Of a DNA stretch of 45,766 nucleotides, positions 37,290 through 45,766 are shown in pieces. This stretch comes from Frigidibacter oleivorans (GTDB lineage: Bacteria; Pseudomonadota; Alphaproteobacteria; Rhodobacterales; Rhodobacteraceae). Within the stretch, counting starts at the first letter, position 1. Every line of letters starts with the position of its first letter. The notes beneath the pieces were generated by a model. That model ran no database searches. It saw only the letters and a program-made list of their open reading frames with translations, and was not told the DNA's origin. The stretch lies in the NCBI RefSeq assembly GCF_003993775.1, contig NZ_RJRZ01000024.1, positions 1 through 45,766 on the forward strand, in the 5' to 3' direction. The translations under genes and the position numbers were made by a program.

Positions 37290-37577
37290 TCACGGCCCGG
37301 CGAAGGGACCGTCGGGATAATGCGCCACCGCCGTGCGCCGGTTGCGCATCGACCAGTAGCAATCCTCCAGCGTGTCGCGGCGGCAGGCGACGGTCACGTC
37401 GTCCACCCGGACGCGCCAGCCATAGGGCGTCGCGAAGACGGGATAGGTCTCGCCCGCGAATTCCACCTCGCCGATCTGCGGATCGGGGGGCGCCGGAGCG
37501 GTCGCGACACAGGCGGCGAGGGTCAGGCAGGCGGGCAGCAGGACCGCGGCGATGTGGCGGGCGGGAAAGGCGGGCAT
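37290..37577 (-). CDS. Small putative lipoprotein
   Basis: A 95-residue protein. The N-terminus MPAFPARHIAAVLLPACLTL is followed by a lipobox LAAC with Cys23, so it is probably a lipoprotein. The mature part (VEFAGETYPVFATPYGWRVR, CRRDTLEDCYWSMRNRRT) has two Cys that could pair. I do not recognise a family. ATG 37577 has GAGG eight bases upstream; the longer open frame before it has no signal peptide at its start. The gene is divergent from metH. Confidence 0.6.
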   Translation of the reverse strand: MPAFPARHIAAVLLPACLTLAACVATAPAPPDPQIGEVEFAGETYPVFATPYGWRVRVDDVTVACRRDTLEDCYWSMRNRRTAVAHYPDGPFAGP

Positions 37578-37692
37578 CACGGGCCTCACGGTCGGGATCG
37601 GGGGGACCAGTGTCGCGCGCCCCGGCCCCCGGCGCAAGGCACCCGGCGGCGGCGCCCCGGCCTGACATTCGGCGCCCGACATGAGGCGACTG

Positions 37693-37714
37693 CATGTTCA
37701 TCTTGCCGAACATG
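37693..37714. promoter_or_regulatory. Palindromic operator candidate upstream of metH
   Basis: CATGTTC (37693-37699) is exactly repeated in reverse as GAACATG (37708-37714), with eight bases between. It ends three bases before the -35 of the metH promoter candidate. Methionine-cycle genes in Proteobacteria are often under ArsR-type SahR or LysR-type MetR regulators; I cannot match this palindrome to a known box from memory. Confidence 0.5.
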
Positions 37715-37717
37715 AGT

Positions 37718-37746
37718 TTGCCTTGAGGACGCACGGGCGTTATCTA
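37718..37746 (+). promoter_or_regulatory. Promoter candidate for metH
   Basis: TTGCCT (-35, 37718-37723) and TATCTA (-10, 37741-37746) are 17 bases apart. The start of transcription would be near 37753, giving a leader of only about 20 bases before the metH ATG, too short for a riboswitch. AGGAG lies just before the start codon. Confidence 0.5.
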
Positions 37747-37773
37747 ACGGTCTCGCGCGCCCCAGGAGATGTC

Positions 37774-40700
37774 ATGACCCGTGCCCCCCATTCGGCCGCC
37801 CGCGGCCCCCTGCCCCGTTCCGCCGCCTTCGCCCGGCTGGAGGCCGCGGCCCGCGATCGCATCCTGATCCTCGACGGCGCGATGGGCACGCAGATCCAGG
37901 GCCTCGGCCTCGGCGAGGAGGACTATACAGGGCATGGCGCGGGCTGCGCCTGCCACATCCATTCCGACCATCCGCAGAAGGGCAACAACGACCTTCTGAA
38001 CCTGACCCGGCCCGAGGCGATCGAGGCGATCCACTATCGCTATGCGATGGCCGGGGCGGATATCGTCGAGACCAACACCTTCTCTTCCACCTCGATCGCG
38101 CAGGCCGATTACGGGCTCGAGGACCGCGTCTATGACCTGAACCGCGAGGGCGCGCGGCTGGCGCGGGCGGCGCTGGACCGGGCGACGGCCGAGGACGGGC
38201 GCGAACGTTTCGTCGCCGGGGCGCTCGGGCCGACCAACCGCACCGCCTCGATCAGCCCCGACGTAAACGATCCGGGTTATCGCGCCGTCACCTTCGACCA
38301 GCTGCGCGCCGCCTATGCGGAACAGATCCGCGGCCTGATCGACGCGGGCGCCGACATCCTGCTGATCGAGACGATCTTCGACACGCTGAACGCCAAGGCC
38401 GCCATCTTCGCCTGCGAGGAAGCCTTCGTCCTGCGCGGCGAACGGCTGCCGGTGATGATCTCTGGCACGATCACCGACCTGTCCGGTCGCACCCTGTCGG
38501 GCCAGACGCCCACCGCCTTCTGGAACTCGGTCCGTCATGCGCGGCCGTGGTCGGTGGGCCTCAACTGCGCCCTGGGCGCGGCGGCGATGCGCCCGCATCT
38601 GGCCGAGCTGTCCGGCGCGGCCGAAACCTTCATCTGCGCCTATCCGAACGCGGGCCTGCCGAACGAGATGGGCCAGTATGACGAGACGCCCGCGCAGATG
38701 GCGGCGCAGGTCGAGGACTTCGCCCGCGAAGGGCTGGTGAACGTCGTCGGCGGCTGCTGCGGGTCCACCCCCGACCATATCCGCGCCATCGCGGCGGCGG
38801 TGGCGAAGTTCCCGCCCCGCGCCCTGCCCGAGGTGCCGCGCCTGATGCGGCTGTCGGGGCTGGAGCCCTTTACCCTGTCGCCCGACATCCCCTTCGTCAA
38901 CGTGGGCGAACGCACGAACGTCACCGGCTCGGCCCGGTTCCGCAAGCTGGTCACCAACCGCGACTATGCGGCGGCGCTGGACGTGGCGCGGGACCAGGTG
39001 GAAAACGGCGCGCAGATCATCGACGTCAACATGGACGAGGGCCTGATCGACTCGAAACAGGCGATGATCGACTTCCTGAACCTCATCGCCTCGGAACCCG
39101 ATATCGCCCGGGTGCCGGTGATGATCGATTCCTCGAAATGGGAGGTGATCGAGGCCGGCCTGCAATGCGTGCAGGGCAAGCCGGTGGTGAACTCGATCAG
39201 CCTGAAAGAGGGCGAGGACGCCTTCCTGCATCAGGCACGGCTGTGCCGGGCCTATGGCGCGGCGATGGTGGTCATGGCCTTCGACGAGCAGGGGCAGGCC
39301 GATACCGAGGATCGCAAGGTCGAGATCTGCGCCCGCGCCTATCGCCTGCTGACCGAGGTGGCCGAGGTGCCGCCCGAGGACATCATCTTCGACCCGAACA
39401 TCTTCGCCGTGGCGACGGGGATCGAGGAACATGCCCGCTATGGCGTCGATTTCATCGAGGCCACCCGCCGCATCCGCCGCGACTGCCCGCATGTGCATAT
39501 CTCGGGCGGGGTGTCGAACCTGTCGTTCAGCTTCCGCGGCAACGAGCCGGTGCGCGAGGCGATGCATGCGGTGTTCCTGTATCACGCCATCGCCGCCGGC
39601 ATGGACATGGGCATCGTCAACGCGGGGCAGCTGGCCGTCTACGACTCGATCGAGCCCGACCTGCGCGAGGCCTGCGAGGACGTGGTGCTGAACCGGCGCG
39701 ACGACGCGACGGAACGGCTGCTGGACATTGCCGAGCGGTTCCGCGGCACCGGCGCGCGCGAGGCGCGGGAACGCGACCTCGGCTGGCGCGACTGGCCGGT
39801 GGGCAAGCGGCTGGAACATGCGCTGGTCAACGGCATCACCGAATTCATCGAGGCCGATACCGAGGCGGCGCGGGTCGAGGCCGCGCGCCCGCTCGACGTG
39901 ATCGAGGGCCCGCTGATGGCGGGGATGAACGTGGTGGGCGACCTCTTCGGCGCGGGCAAGATGTTCCTGCCGCAGGTGGTGAAATCCGCCCGCGTGATGA
40001 AGCAGGCGGTGGCGGTGTTGCTGCCCTATATGGAGGCCGAAAAGGCCGCGGCGGGCGGCAGCGGCCGGTCCTCGGCCGGCAAGGTGCTGATGGCCACGGT
40101 GAAGGGCGATGTGCATGACATCGGCAAGAACATCGTGGGCGTCGTCCTCGCCTGCAACAATTACGAGATCATCGACCTGGGCGTGATGGTCCCGGCGCAG
40201 AAGATCCTGCAGGTGGCGCGCGAGGAACAGGTGGACGTGATCGGCCTGTCGGGCCTCATCACCCCCTCGCTGGACGAGATGGTGCATGTCGCGGCCGAGA
40301 TGGAGCGCGAGGGCTTCGACCTGCCTTTGCTGATCGGCGGGGCGACCACCTCCAAGGTGCATACGGCGGTGAAGATCTCGCCCGCCTACCGCCGCCACCA
40401 GGCGGTCTATGTCACCGATGCCAGCCGGGCGGTGGGCGTCGTCTCGGCGCTGCTGTCGCCGCAGCAGAGCCGGAATTATGTCGATCAGGTCCGCGCCGAA
40501 TATGCCGAGGTGGCCGACCGCCATGCCCGGGCCGAGGCGGCGAAGTCGCGCCTGCCGCTGGCCGCCGCCCGCGCCAATGCGCTGAAACTCGACTGGGCGG
40601 GCTATGACGTGCCCGCGCCGGCCTTCACCGGAACGCGGGTCTATGACGACTGGGATCTGGCGGAACTGGCGCGCTATATCGACTGGACGCCCTTCTTCCA

Positions 40701-41556
40701 GACATGGGAGCTGAAGGGCGTCTTCCCGAAGATCCTCGAGGACGAGAAGCAGGGCGAGGCGGCGCGCGCGCTCTATGCCGATGCGCAGGCGATGCTGCAG
40801 CGGATCGTGGGCGAGAAGTGGTTCCGCCCGCGGGCGGTGGTGGGTTTCTGGCCCGCCAATGCGGTGGGCGACGACATCCGGCTTTACGCCGGGCCGGACC
40901 GGACCGAGGCGCTGGCGACGCTGCACACCCTGCGCCAGCAGGTGCCGAAACGCGACGGGCGGCCGAACGTGGCGCTGTCGGATTTCGTGGCGCCCGAGGG
41001 CGCGGCAGCCGACTGGGTGGGCGGCTTCGTCGTCACCGCCGGGCCGGAGGAGGCCGGGATCGCGGAGCGGTTCGAGGCCGAGAATGACGACTATTCCGCC
41101 ATCCTCGTGAAGGCGCTGGCCGACCGCATCGCCGAGGCCTTCGCCGAACGGATGCACGAAAAGGTGCGGCGCGAGCTGTGGGGCTATGGCGCGGACGAGC
41201 GCTTCACCCCGGCCGAACTGATCGGCGAACCCTATCGCGGCATCCGTCCCGCGCCGGGCTATCCGGCCCAGCCCGACCATACCGAGAAGGATACGCTGTT
41301 CCGCCTGCTGGATGCCGAGGCGGCGACGGGCGTGCGCCTGACCGAAAGCATGGCGATGTGGCCGGGCTCTTCGGTCTCGGGCCTCTATATCGGCCATCCC
41401 GACGCCTATTACTTCGGCGTGGCCAAGGTCGAACGCGACCAGGCCGAGGACTATGCCGCGCGCAAGGGCATGACCCTGGCCGAGGTCGAACGCTGGCTGG
41501 CGCCGGTGCTGAACTACACGCCCGCGGGGACGGCGGCGGCGGTGGCGGCGGAATAG
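37774..41556 (+). CDS. metH: Cobalamin-dependent methionine synthase, full length
   Basis: A 1260-residue MetH with all four modules. The homocysteine domain (about 20-350) has the zinc ligands Cys265, Cys328 and Cys329 (VGLNC and GGCCGS). The folate domain (about 370-640) has [11 protein letters not shown] and INVDMNEG-like IIDVNMDEG. The cobalamin domain has the cap (about 660-760) and DVHDIGKN with His781 as the cobalt ligand. The reactivation domain (about 920-1260) has RPAPGYP from Arg1158, which binds S-adenosylmethionine. It methylates homocysteine from methyltetrahydrofolate in the cytoplasm. ATG 37774 follows AGGAG. Unlike many Rhodobacterales with split MetH proteins, this is one intact chain. 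Confidence 0.97.
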   Translation: MTRAPHSAARGPLPRSAAFARLEAAARDRILILDGAMGTQIQGLGLGEEDYTGHGAGCACHIHSDHPQKGNNDLLNLTRPEAIEAIHYRYAMAGADIVETNTFSSTSIAQADYGLEDRVYDLNREGARLARAALDRATAEDGRERFVAGALGPTNRTASISPDVNDPGYRAVTFDQLRAAYAEQIRGLIDAGADILLIETIFDTLNAKAAIFACEEAFVLRGERLPVMISGTITDLSGRTLSGQTPTAFWNSVRHARPWSVGLNCALGAAAMRPHLAELSGAAETFICAYPNAGLPNEMGQYDETPAQMAAQVEDFAREGLVNVVGGCCGSTPDHIRAIAAAVAKFPPRALPEVPRLMRLSGLEPFTLSPDIPFVNVGERTNVTGSARFRKLVTNRDYAAALDVARDQVENGAQIIDVNMDEGLIDSKQAMIDFLNLIASEPDIARVPVMIDSSKWEVIEAGLQCVQGKPVVNSISLKEGEDAFLHQARLCRAYGAAMVVMAFDEQGQADTEDRKVEICARAYRLLTEVAEVPPEDIIFDPNIFAVATGIEEHARYGVDFIEATRRIRRDCPHVHISGGVSNLSFSFRGNEPVREAMHAVFLYHAIAAGMDMGIVNAGQLAVYDSIEPDLREACEDVVLNRRDDATERLLDIAERFRGTGAREARERDLGWRDWPVGKRLEHALVNGITEFIEADTEAARVEAARPLDVIEGPLMAGMNVVGDLFGAGKMFLPQVVKSARVMKQAVAVLLPYMEAEKAAAGGSGRSSAGKVLMATVKGDVHDIGKNIVGVVLACNNYEIIDLGVMVPAQKILQVAREEQVDVIGLSGLITPSLDEMVHVAAEMEREGFDLPLLIGGATTSKVHTAVKISPAYRRHQAVYVTDASRAVGVVSALLSPQQSRNYVDQVRAEYAEVADRHARAEAAKSRLPLAAARANALKLDWAGYDVPAPAFTGTRVYDDWDLAELARYIDWTPFFQTWELKGVFPKILEDEKQGEAARALYADAQAMLQRIVGEKWFRPRAVVGFWPANAVGDDIRLYAGPDRTEALATLHTLRQQVPKRDGRPNVALSDFVAPEGAAADWVGGFVVTAGPEEAGIAERFEAENDDYSAILVKALADRIAEAFAERMHEKVRRELWGYGADERFTPAELIGEPYRGIRPAPGYPAQPDHTEKDTLFRLLDAEAATGVRLTESMAMWPGSSVSGLYIGHPDAYYFGVAKVERDQAEDYAARKGMTLAEVERWLAPVLNYTPAGTAAAVAAE

Positions 41557-41573
41557 CCCGCCCCGCTGCGTTG

Positions 41574-41606
41574 GCGCGCCCGCGCGAGGAGGGGGGCAGC
41601 GCCCCC
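41574..41606 (+). repeat. Dispersed hairpin repeat, copy 4, without core
   Basis: GCGCG (41574-41578) pairs with CGCGC (41581-41585), and GGGGGC (41592-41597) pairs with GCCCCC (41601-41606) around AGC. This is the two-hairpin part of the dispersed element, but the AAATATCC core is missing. It lies between the convergent metH and transaldolase genes and probably serves both as a terminator. Confidence 0.65.
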
Positions 41607-41611
41607 TTCCC

Positions 41612-42556
41612 TTACCCCGCCAGCCGCGCCGCGATCAGGTCCAAGAGCTTGCGGTGATCGGCGTCGAAGTTGCGGATGCCTTCCGCCAGCTTCTCGGTCG
41701 CCATCGCATCGCCGTTCATCGCCCAGCGGAAGGCCGCCTCGCCCATCGGGATCGGCGCCACGCCGGTCGCCGCATCGGGGGACAGGGCAGCGGTCAGCTC
41801 CGTCTCGTCCCCGGCCAGTTCGGTCAGCAACGCGGGCGAGATCGTCAGCCGGTCGCAGCCCGCCAGCGCCTTGATCTGGCCAGTGGTGCGGAACGAGGCG
41901 CCCATCACCACCGTCTCGATGCCGTTCGACTTGTAGTAGTCATAGATCCGCCGCACCGACAGGACGCCCGGGTCTTCGTCTGGCGCGAAGCTGCGACCCT
42001 CGGCCTTGGCATACCAGTCGGTGATCCGCCCCACGAAGGGGGAAATCAGGAAGACGCCGGCATCGGCACAGGCGATGGCCTGCGCCAGCGAGAAGATCAG
42101 CGTCAGGTTGCAGTCGATGCCTTCGGCCTGCAACCGTTCCGCGGCGCGGATGCCCTCCCAAGTGGCGGCGAGCTTGATGAGGATCCGGTCGCGGAGGATG
42201 CCCTTCGCCTCGTAGGCGGCGATCAGGGCGCGGGCCTTGGCGACCGAAGCCTCGCTGTCGAAGGAAAGGTTGGCGTCGACCTCGGTCGAGACGCGGCCGG
42301 GCACCAGCCCGGCGAGTTCCGCCCCCACGCCCACGGTCAGCGCATCGGCCACGGCGAGCGGATCGCGGCCCGTGGCGCGGCCATCGGCGATCTCGGCATC
42401 GACCAGTGCCGCGAAGGCCGGGCTTTGCAGCGCCTTGAGGATGATCGAGGGGTTGGTGGTGCAGTCCACCGGCCGCAGGCTGCGCACAGCCTCGACATCG
42501 CCGGTATCGGCGACCACGGTGGTCATGTCGCGAAGCTGTTCGAGTGCGCTTGCCAT
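41612..42556 (-). CDS. tal: Transaldolase, TalB type
   Basis: A 314-residue class I aldolase-fold enzyme of the long TalB form. Lys128 ([13 protein letters not shown]) forms the Schiff base, with Asp17 and Glu92 ([12 protein letters not shown]) as the catalytic acids. [12 protein letters not shown] and [12 protein letters not shown] are family signatures. It moves a dihydroxyacetone unit between sedoheptulose 7-phosphate and glyceraldehyde 3-phosphate in the pentose phosphate pathway. GGGAA lies eight bases before the ATG. It stands alone on the minus strand, convergent with metH. Confidence 0.95.
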   Translation of the reverse strand: MASALEQLRDMTTVVADTGDVEAVRSLRPVDCTTNPSIILKALQSPAFAALVDAEIADGRATGRDPLAVADALTVGVGAELAGLVPGRVSTEVDANLSFDSEASVAKARALIAAYEAKGILRDRILIKLAATWEGIRAAERLQAEGIDCNLTLIFSLAQAIACADAGVFLISPFVGRITDWYAKAEGRSFAPDEDPGVLSVRRIYDYYKSNGIETVVMGASFRTTGQIKALAGCDRLTISPALLTELAGDETELTAALSPDAATGVAPIPMGEAAFRWAMNGDAMATEKLAEGIRNFDADHRKLLDLIAARLAG

Positions 42557-42814
42557 GGTCGTTCCCTTTCCAAGCCGGACTCCCCGGGACCGCGGTCGCG
42601 CGCGGCCCTCCTCCGGGCTGCCTAGTCGCGGCGGCCGAAGCCGTCAACCGCCGCCACGCCCGCGGGCAGGCGTTGCGGCGCCGGCGGTTCAGGCCAGCAA
42701 GCGACCTGATCCGTGGCTTGCCTCGGTGAAAATCGCCATGTAACGCTTGCGATGTCCATTTGATTTCGACTTCCGCGCCGATCCATTTCGCAACGCCGCT
42801 TGCAGGTTCCCCCG
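42557..42814. promoter_or_regulatory. Gap between tal and the type VI genes
   Basis: The 258-base gap has no gene I can support. The right half (about 42725-42800) is less GC-rich. TTGCCT at 42718-42723 and TAACGC at 42741-42746 are 17 bases apart and might serve vgrG; the -10 is poor. It marks the border between housekeeping genes and the type VI secretion cluster. Confidence 0.3.
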
Positions 42815-44638
42815 ATGGAAGAAACCACGAATTCCCAGAAAGGCCGCCTCGGGCACCTGCATTCGCAGATGGGTGACAAGCTCGTCCTGCTGGAGTTTGC
42901 CGGGACCGAGGGGCTGAACAGCCCGTTCGAGTTCCGGGTGACCTGCCTGAAGGAAGGCGTGCCGCTGAAGGGCGACAAGGTGCTGGGCCAGCCGGCCGCG
43001 GTGGAACTGGTCACCATCGACGGCAGCAGCCGCTGGTTCAACGGGCTCGTCACCTCGATGCTGGAACTGGGGCCGGAACAGGGCGGCATCGCCTATCAGC
43101 TGGAACTGCGGCCCTGGCTGTGGATGCTGCGCAACCGGCAGAACTGCCGGATCTTCCACAACCAGTCCGTCACCGGCATCCTGCAGGCCATCTTCGCCGA
43201 CCATGCCGGCCTGATCCGCGAACAGCCGGATTTTTCAAAGGTGCGGGACCGCACGCCGCATGAATACATCGTGCAGTATCGGGAAAGCGACTTCGCCTTC
43301 GTCAGCCGCCTGATGGAGAGGGCGGGCATCTCCTATCATTTCGAGATGTCGAAGTCGGGCCACAAGATGGTGCTGACCGACCAGTCCGACAGCTATCGCC
43401 ACGGCACCGTCCATTCCGTGGCCTTCCTGCAGCATCAGGGCCGCCACAACGCGGATGTCGAGCATTTCACAAGCTGGACCGAAGAGCGTGTCCCCACCTC
43501 GGGCAATGCCCGGATGATCGACTACGACTTCAAGGCCCCCAACACCCGCCACGAATACACCGCCTCGGCATCCGGGAAATACACCGGCGACGCGATGGAA
43601 AGCTTCGAGTGGCCGGGCGCGTTCAACTGGAAGGGTTCGGCGCATCGCGATGTGGTGCAGCGCCGGCTCGACATGCTGACCGGACCCGGCCAGCGCTTTG
43701 CCGCGGTCGGCGACGCGCTGTCGGTCGCGCCGGGAACGATGATGACCCTCACCGAACATCCGGTGGCCAAGGGCGATTACGTCGTGCTGTCCTGCACCCA
43801 TCGCTTTACCGCGCAATCCTACCGGTCCGGCGCCGGGGGTGGCACCGACTATTCCGGGCGCTACCTCTTCGCCAGATCCGGCACGCCGATGGCACCGGCG
43901 CAGGTGACGCCCCGCGCCCGCGTCTATGGCCCGCAGACGGGCGTCGTCATCGGCTCGGGCGAGATCGACTGCGACGAGTACGGGCGCATCCTCGTGCAGT
44001 TCCACTGGGACGGCGCGGCGGCCGGGTCGATGCGCTGCCGTGTGTCGCAGTCCTGGGCGTCGAACTCCTGGGGCACGATCTTCATCCCCCGCATCGGCAT
44101 GGAGGTGGTGGTCGAATTCCTCGAGGGCGACCCCGATCATCCGCTGGTCACCGGATGCGTCTACAACGGCACCAACATGCCGCCCTTCGGCCTGCCGGGG
44201 GAACAGAACAAGGCGGGCTGGAAAAGCACCAGCGTCGGCGGGTCGGGCTACAACTCGCTGACCTTCGACGACACGGCCGGGGCCGAGCTGATCGACATGC
44301 ATGCCCAGTTCGACCATGCCGTGATGGTCGAGCATGACCAGCGCGAGACCGTCGGCAAGAAGATGACGCTTAAGGTCGGCGCCAGCCGCACATCGACGAT
44401 CGCCCATGACGACACGCTGAACGTGGGTCAGGTGCTGACCATCGAGGCCGGGCAGAAGATCGTGCTGAAGGTCGGCACCAGCAGCATCGAGATCGACGGC
44501 ACCTCGATCACCGTCAAGGCGATGAACGTCAAGGTCGAGGCGCAGGCGCAGCTGAAGACCGCCGGGGGGATCACCGCCGAACACAGCGGCGGCGCGTTCC
44601 TCGACGTGAAGGCGGCCATGGTGAAGATCAATTCCTGA
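42815..44638 (+). CDS. vgrG: Type VI secretion spike protein VgrG
   Basis: A 607-residue VgrG. The gp27-like base covers about residues 15-350 (HEYIVQYRESDFAFVSRLME, with ERAGISYHF, cited as YRESDFAFVSRLMERAGI). The gp5-like OB fold is near 360-460 (TGVVIGSGEIDCDEYGRI, VQFHWD, SQSWAS). The beta-helix spike runs to the end with repeats such as VGKKMTLKVGASRTSTIAHD and MNVKVEAQAQL. It forms the tip of the secretion tube. There is no C-terminal effector domain. Start ATG 42815; TTG 42800 is an alternative. Confidence 0.93.
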   Translation: MEETTNSQKGRLGHLHSQMGDKLVLLEFAGTEGLNSPFEFRVTCLKEGVPLKGDKVLGQPAAVELVTIDGSSRWFNGLVTSMLELGPEQGGIAYQLELRPWLWMLRNRQNCRIFHNQSVTGILQAIFADHAGLIREQPDFSKVRDRTPHEYIVQYRESDFAFVSRLMERAGISYHFEMSKSGHKMVLTDQSDSYRHGTVHSVAFLQHQGRHNADVEHFTSWTEERVPTSGNARMIDYDFKAPNTRHEYTASASGKYTGDAMESFEWPGAFNWKGSAHRDVVQRRLDMLTGPGQRFAAVGDALSVAPGTMMTLTEHPVAKGDYVVLSCTHRFTAQSYRSGAGGGTDYSGRYLFARSGTPMAPAQVTPRARVYGPQTGVVIGSGEIDCDEYGRILVQFHWDGAAAGSMRCRVSQSWASNSWGTIFIPRIGMEVVVEFLEGDPDHPLVTGCVYNGTNMPPFGLPGEQNKAGWKSTSVGGSGYNSLTFDDTAGAELIDMHAQFDHAVMVEHDQRETVGKKMTLKVGASRTSTIAHDDTLNVGQVLTIEAGQKIVLKVGTSSIEIDGTSITVKAMNVKVEAQAQLKTAGGITAEHSGGAFLDVKAAMVKINS

Positions 44639-44639
44639 C

Positions 44640-45236
44640 ATGGCGACCGCGACCGACATGCCCCGCCCCGAGGACGCCTCTGCCGCGGCGAACATGCGCT
44701 GCGTGATCGCGGCCGACCTGTTCCGCGACATCCCGCAGATCGCCGAGGACATGGCAGGCCAGCCGTTGCCCGGCCAGACCGCCCCTGCCTTCCTGCGCCA
44801 GCTGCTGGCCGGCGCCATCCCCGAAGAGGCGGTGACCCTCGCCGCCTATGCGCTGCGCCCGCGCCATTCGGTCTGGTGGGCGCATGAATGCCTGCAGTCG
44901 GTGACGGAGGTCCTGGCGGACGAGGACCGGCGGATGCTGGAGCTCTGCGCGCAATGGGCCGCCGACCCGTCGGAACCGAACCGCCGCCGGGTGATCGACG
45001 CCGGCATGGCCGCGACGGCGCGCGGGCCGGGGGTGTGGATCGGGCTCGGCGCCGGCTGGTCGGGTGGGTCCATGGCGCCCAGCGGTCTGCCCGACGTGGC
45101 GCCGCCCCCCTTCCTGACCGGCCGGGCGGTGAATGCGGGCGTGCTGTCGGCGCTGGCGCGGGTCGCGCGCGAGGACCGGCGGCGGCGGCTGGCGCATTTC
45201 GTCGGCATGGCCGAGGTTCTGGCGCGGGCAGAGTAG
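44640..45236 (+). CDS. Type VI cluster protein of unknown function (DUF6931-like)
   Basis: A 198-residue, apparently cytoplasmic protein rich in Ala. It starts one base after the vgrG stop, so it is cotranscribed with it. The middle part AFLRQLLAGAIPEEAVTLAAYALRPRHSVWWAHEC (landmarks LRPRHSVWWAHE) reminds me of DUF6931 proteins found in type VI clusters, but I am not certain of the family. The C-terminal third is basic and helical (ARVAREDRRRRLAHFVGMAEVLA, in part). It could be an adaptor or chaperone for the spike or its cargo; this is inference from position only. Confidence 0.6.
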   Translation: MATATDMPRPEDASAAANMRCVIAADLFRDIPQIAEDMAGQPLPGQTAPAFLRQLLAGAIPEEAVTLAAYALRPRHSVWWAHECLQSVTEVLADEDRRMLELCAQWAADPSEPNRRRVIDAGMAATARGPGVWIGLGAGWSGGSMAPSGLPDVAPPPFLTGRAVNAGVLSALARVAREDRRRRLAHFVGMAEVLARAE

Positions 45237-45289
45237 CTTTCGCGCCTGCGGGCTTGCGCGCGGGTGCCGGCGCTGTAGCTTGCGGACTC

Positions 45290-45321
45290 GACCGTCCCGA
45301 GGGAAGCCGCCGCGGACGGTC
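45290..45321. promoter_or_regulatory. Inverted repeat upstream of the FHA gene
   Basis: GACCGTCC (45290-45297) and GGACGGTC (45314-45321) form a perfect 8-base inverted repeat with 16 bases between, in the 114-base gap before the FHA gene. It may be an operator, a terminator for the vgrG unit or a leader hairpin. Confidence 0.35.
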
Positions 45322-45350
45322 CCACCCGGCCACCGGCCGTCGGAGCGATG

Positions 45351-45766
45351 ATGAAACTGACCCTGCGTCTCGAGAACGTCGATTTCCTGCCGGATGGCGG
45401 GCCCCTAGAACACAGCGTCAGCGGGCGCGGCTTCGAGGTGGGGCGCGACACGGCGATGGACTGGACGCTGCCCGATCCGAACCGCCACATCTCGAGCCGG
45501 CATTTCGAGATCCAGTGGCGGCAGGGGGCCTACTGGCTGCTCGACACCTCGACCAACGGCACGTTCCTTTACGGCCAGCAGATGCGGCTGCCCGGCCCCT
45601 ACGAGCTGTCGCATAACGACCGGCTGCAGGTGGGCCACTACATCATCCGCGTGCTGATCGAGGCCGACCGCGCCGAGGCGGCGGGCTGGCCGGCGGCGCC
45701 CGCGCCGGTCGCGGCGCCGCCCCCCGGCGCGGCGCATTTCCCGGCCTACGATCCCGCCCCGGCCCC
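45351..45766 (+). CDS. tagH: FHA-domain protein, type VI TagH-like, 5' part
   Basis: The gene runs off the right edge; 138 codons are visible. An N-terminal FHA domain (about residues 5-100) shows FEVGRDTAMDWTLPD, HISSRHFEI and LLDTSTNGTFLYGQ, the three phosphothreonine-binding elements (Gly-Arg, Ser-Arg-His, Asn-Gly-Thr). A Pro/Ala-rich linker follows (AAPAPVAAPPPG). In type VI clusters such proteins (TagH, Fha) take part in post-translational activation by PpkA and PppA. ATG 45351 is preceded by GGAG at five bases; ATG 45348 is too close to it. The TagH name rests on the vgrG linkage. Confidence 0.78.
   Translation, partial: MKLTLRLENVDFLPDGGPLEHSVSGRGFEVGRDTAMDWTLPDPNRHISSRHFEIQWRQGAYWLLDTSTNGTFLYGQQMRLPGPYELSHNDRLQVGHYIIRVLIEADRAEAAGWPAAPAPVAAPPPGAAHFPAYDPAPA

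Noticed and set aside
37683-37773. Possible SAM, SAH or cobalamin riboswitch upstream of metH
   Set aside because: The space is too short after the promoter candidate, and I see none of the conserved elements of these riboswitches; the palindrome fits a protein operator better.
37744-41397. A minus-strand open frame of over 1200 codons opposite metH
   Set aside because: metH has every family motif in the sense strand. The antisense product is a shadow caused by high GC at third positions.

Overview
The window is very GC-rich, densely packed chromosomal DNA from an alphaproteobacterium, most likely the order Rhodobacterales (Rhodobacteraceae; a Paracoccus-like genome would fit, but I cannot fix the genus). 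The grounds are the short HisG plus HisZ arrangement next to hisS, an Irr-type Fur regulator divergent from fabA-fabB-fabI, a DUF1489 gene, several TRAP transporters, and a dispersed intergenic hairpin repeat with an AAATATCC core of a kind I associate with Rhodobacterales. I see no rRNA, tRNA, CRISPR array, insertion sequence or prophage. No gap between genes exceeds 300 bases; the longest is 285 bases (8685-8969).

Layout: (1) 2-1227, the end of a fused TRAP permease gene and its DUF1850 partner. (2) 1243-6351, an outer-membrane autotransporter-like protein, then a reduced protocatechuate (beta-ketoadipate) locus, pcaD-pcaB with divergent pcaQ and no pcaC, pcaH or pcaG between them. (3) 6348-14786, an apparently complete oxidative hexuronate module: GntR regulator, 2-oxoglutarate semialdehyde dehydrogenase, kdgD, gci, gli and a three-part TRAP importer. 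Together these would take D-galactaro- or glucaro-lactones to 2-oxoglutarate; uronate dehydrogenase, the entry enzyme, is not here. (4) 14896-25697, housekeeping genes: DUF1489, hisS-hisZ-hisG, slyX, hrpB, a DUF3108 envelope protein, meaB, the divergent epmA/efp pair and a thioesterase. (5) 25737-28963, irr divergent from the unsaturated fatty acid genes fabA-fabB-fabI. (6) 29180-36315, an accessory stretch: exported serine hydrolase, a tight four-gene operon of three alpha/beta hydrolases and a PLP-dependent dehydratase, an MFS exporter, and an enolase-superfamily protein with altered active-site positions. (7) 36525-42556, an outer-membrane beta-barrel, a small lipoprotein, metH with a clear promoter and palindromic operator candidate, and transaldolase. 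(8) 42815 to the right edge, the start of a type VI secretion cluster: vgrG, an unknown protein and a truncated FHA-domain gene (tagH-like).

The most noteworthy points are the family of bipartite hairpin repeats at four gene ends, the pca locus without its ring-cleavage genes, the unexplained hydrolase/dehydratase operon with a second PcaD-like enzyme, the enolase-superfamily protein with Gly and Ala at positions that are usually Asp, and the palindrome upstream of metH. I did not find a clearly new large system; most of the window is orderly metabolism.
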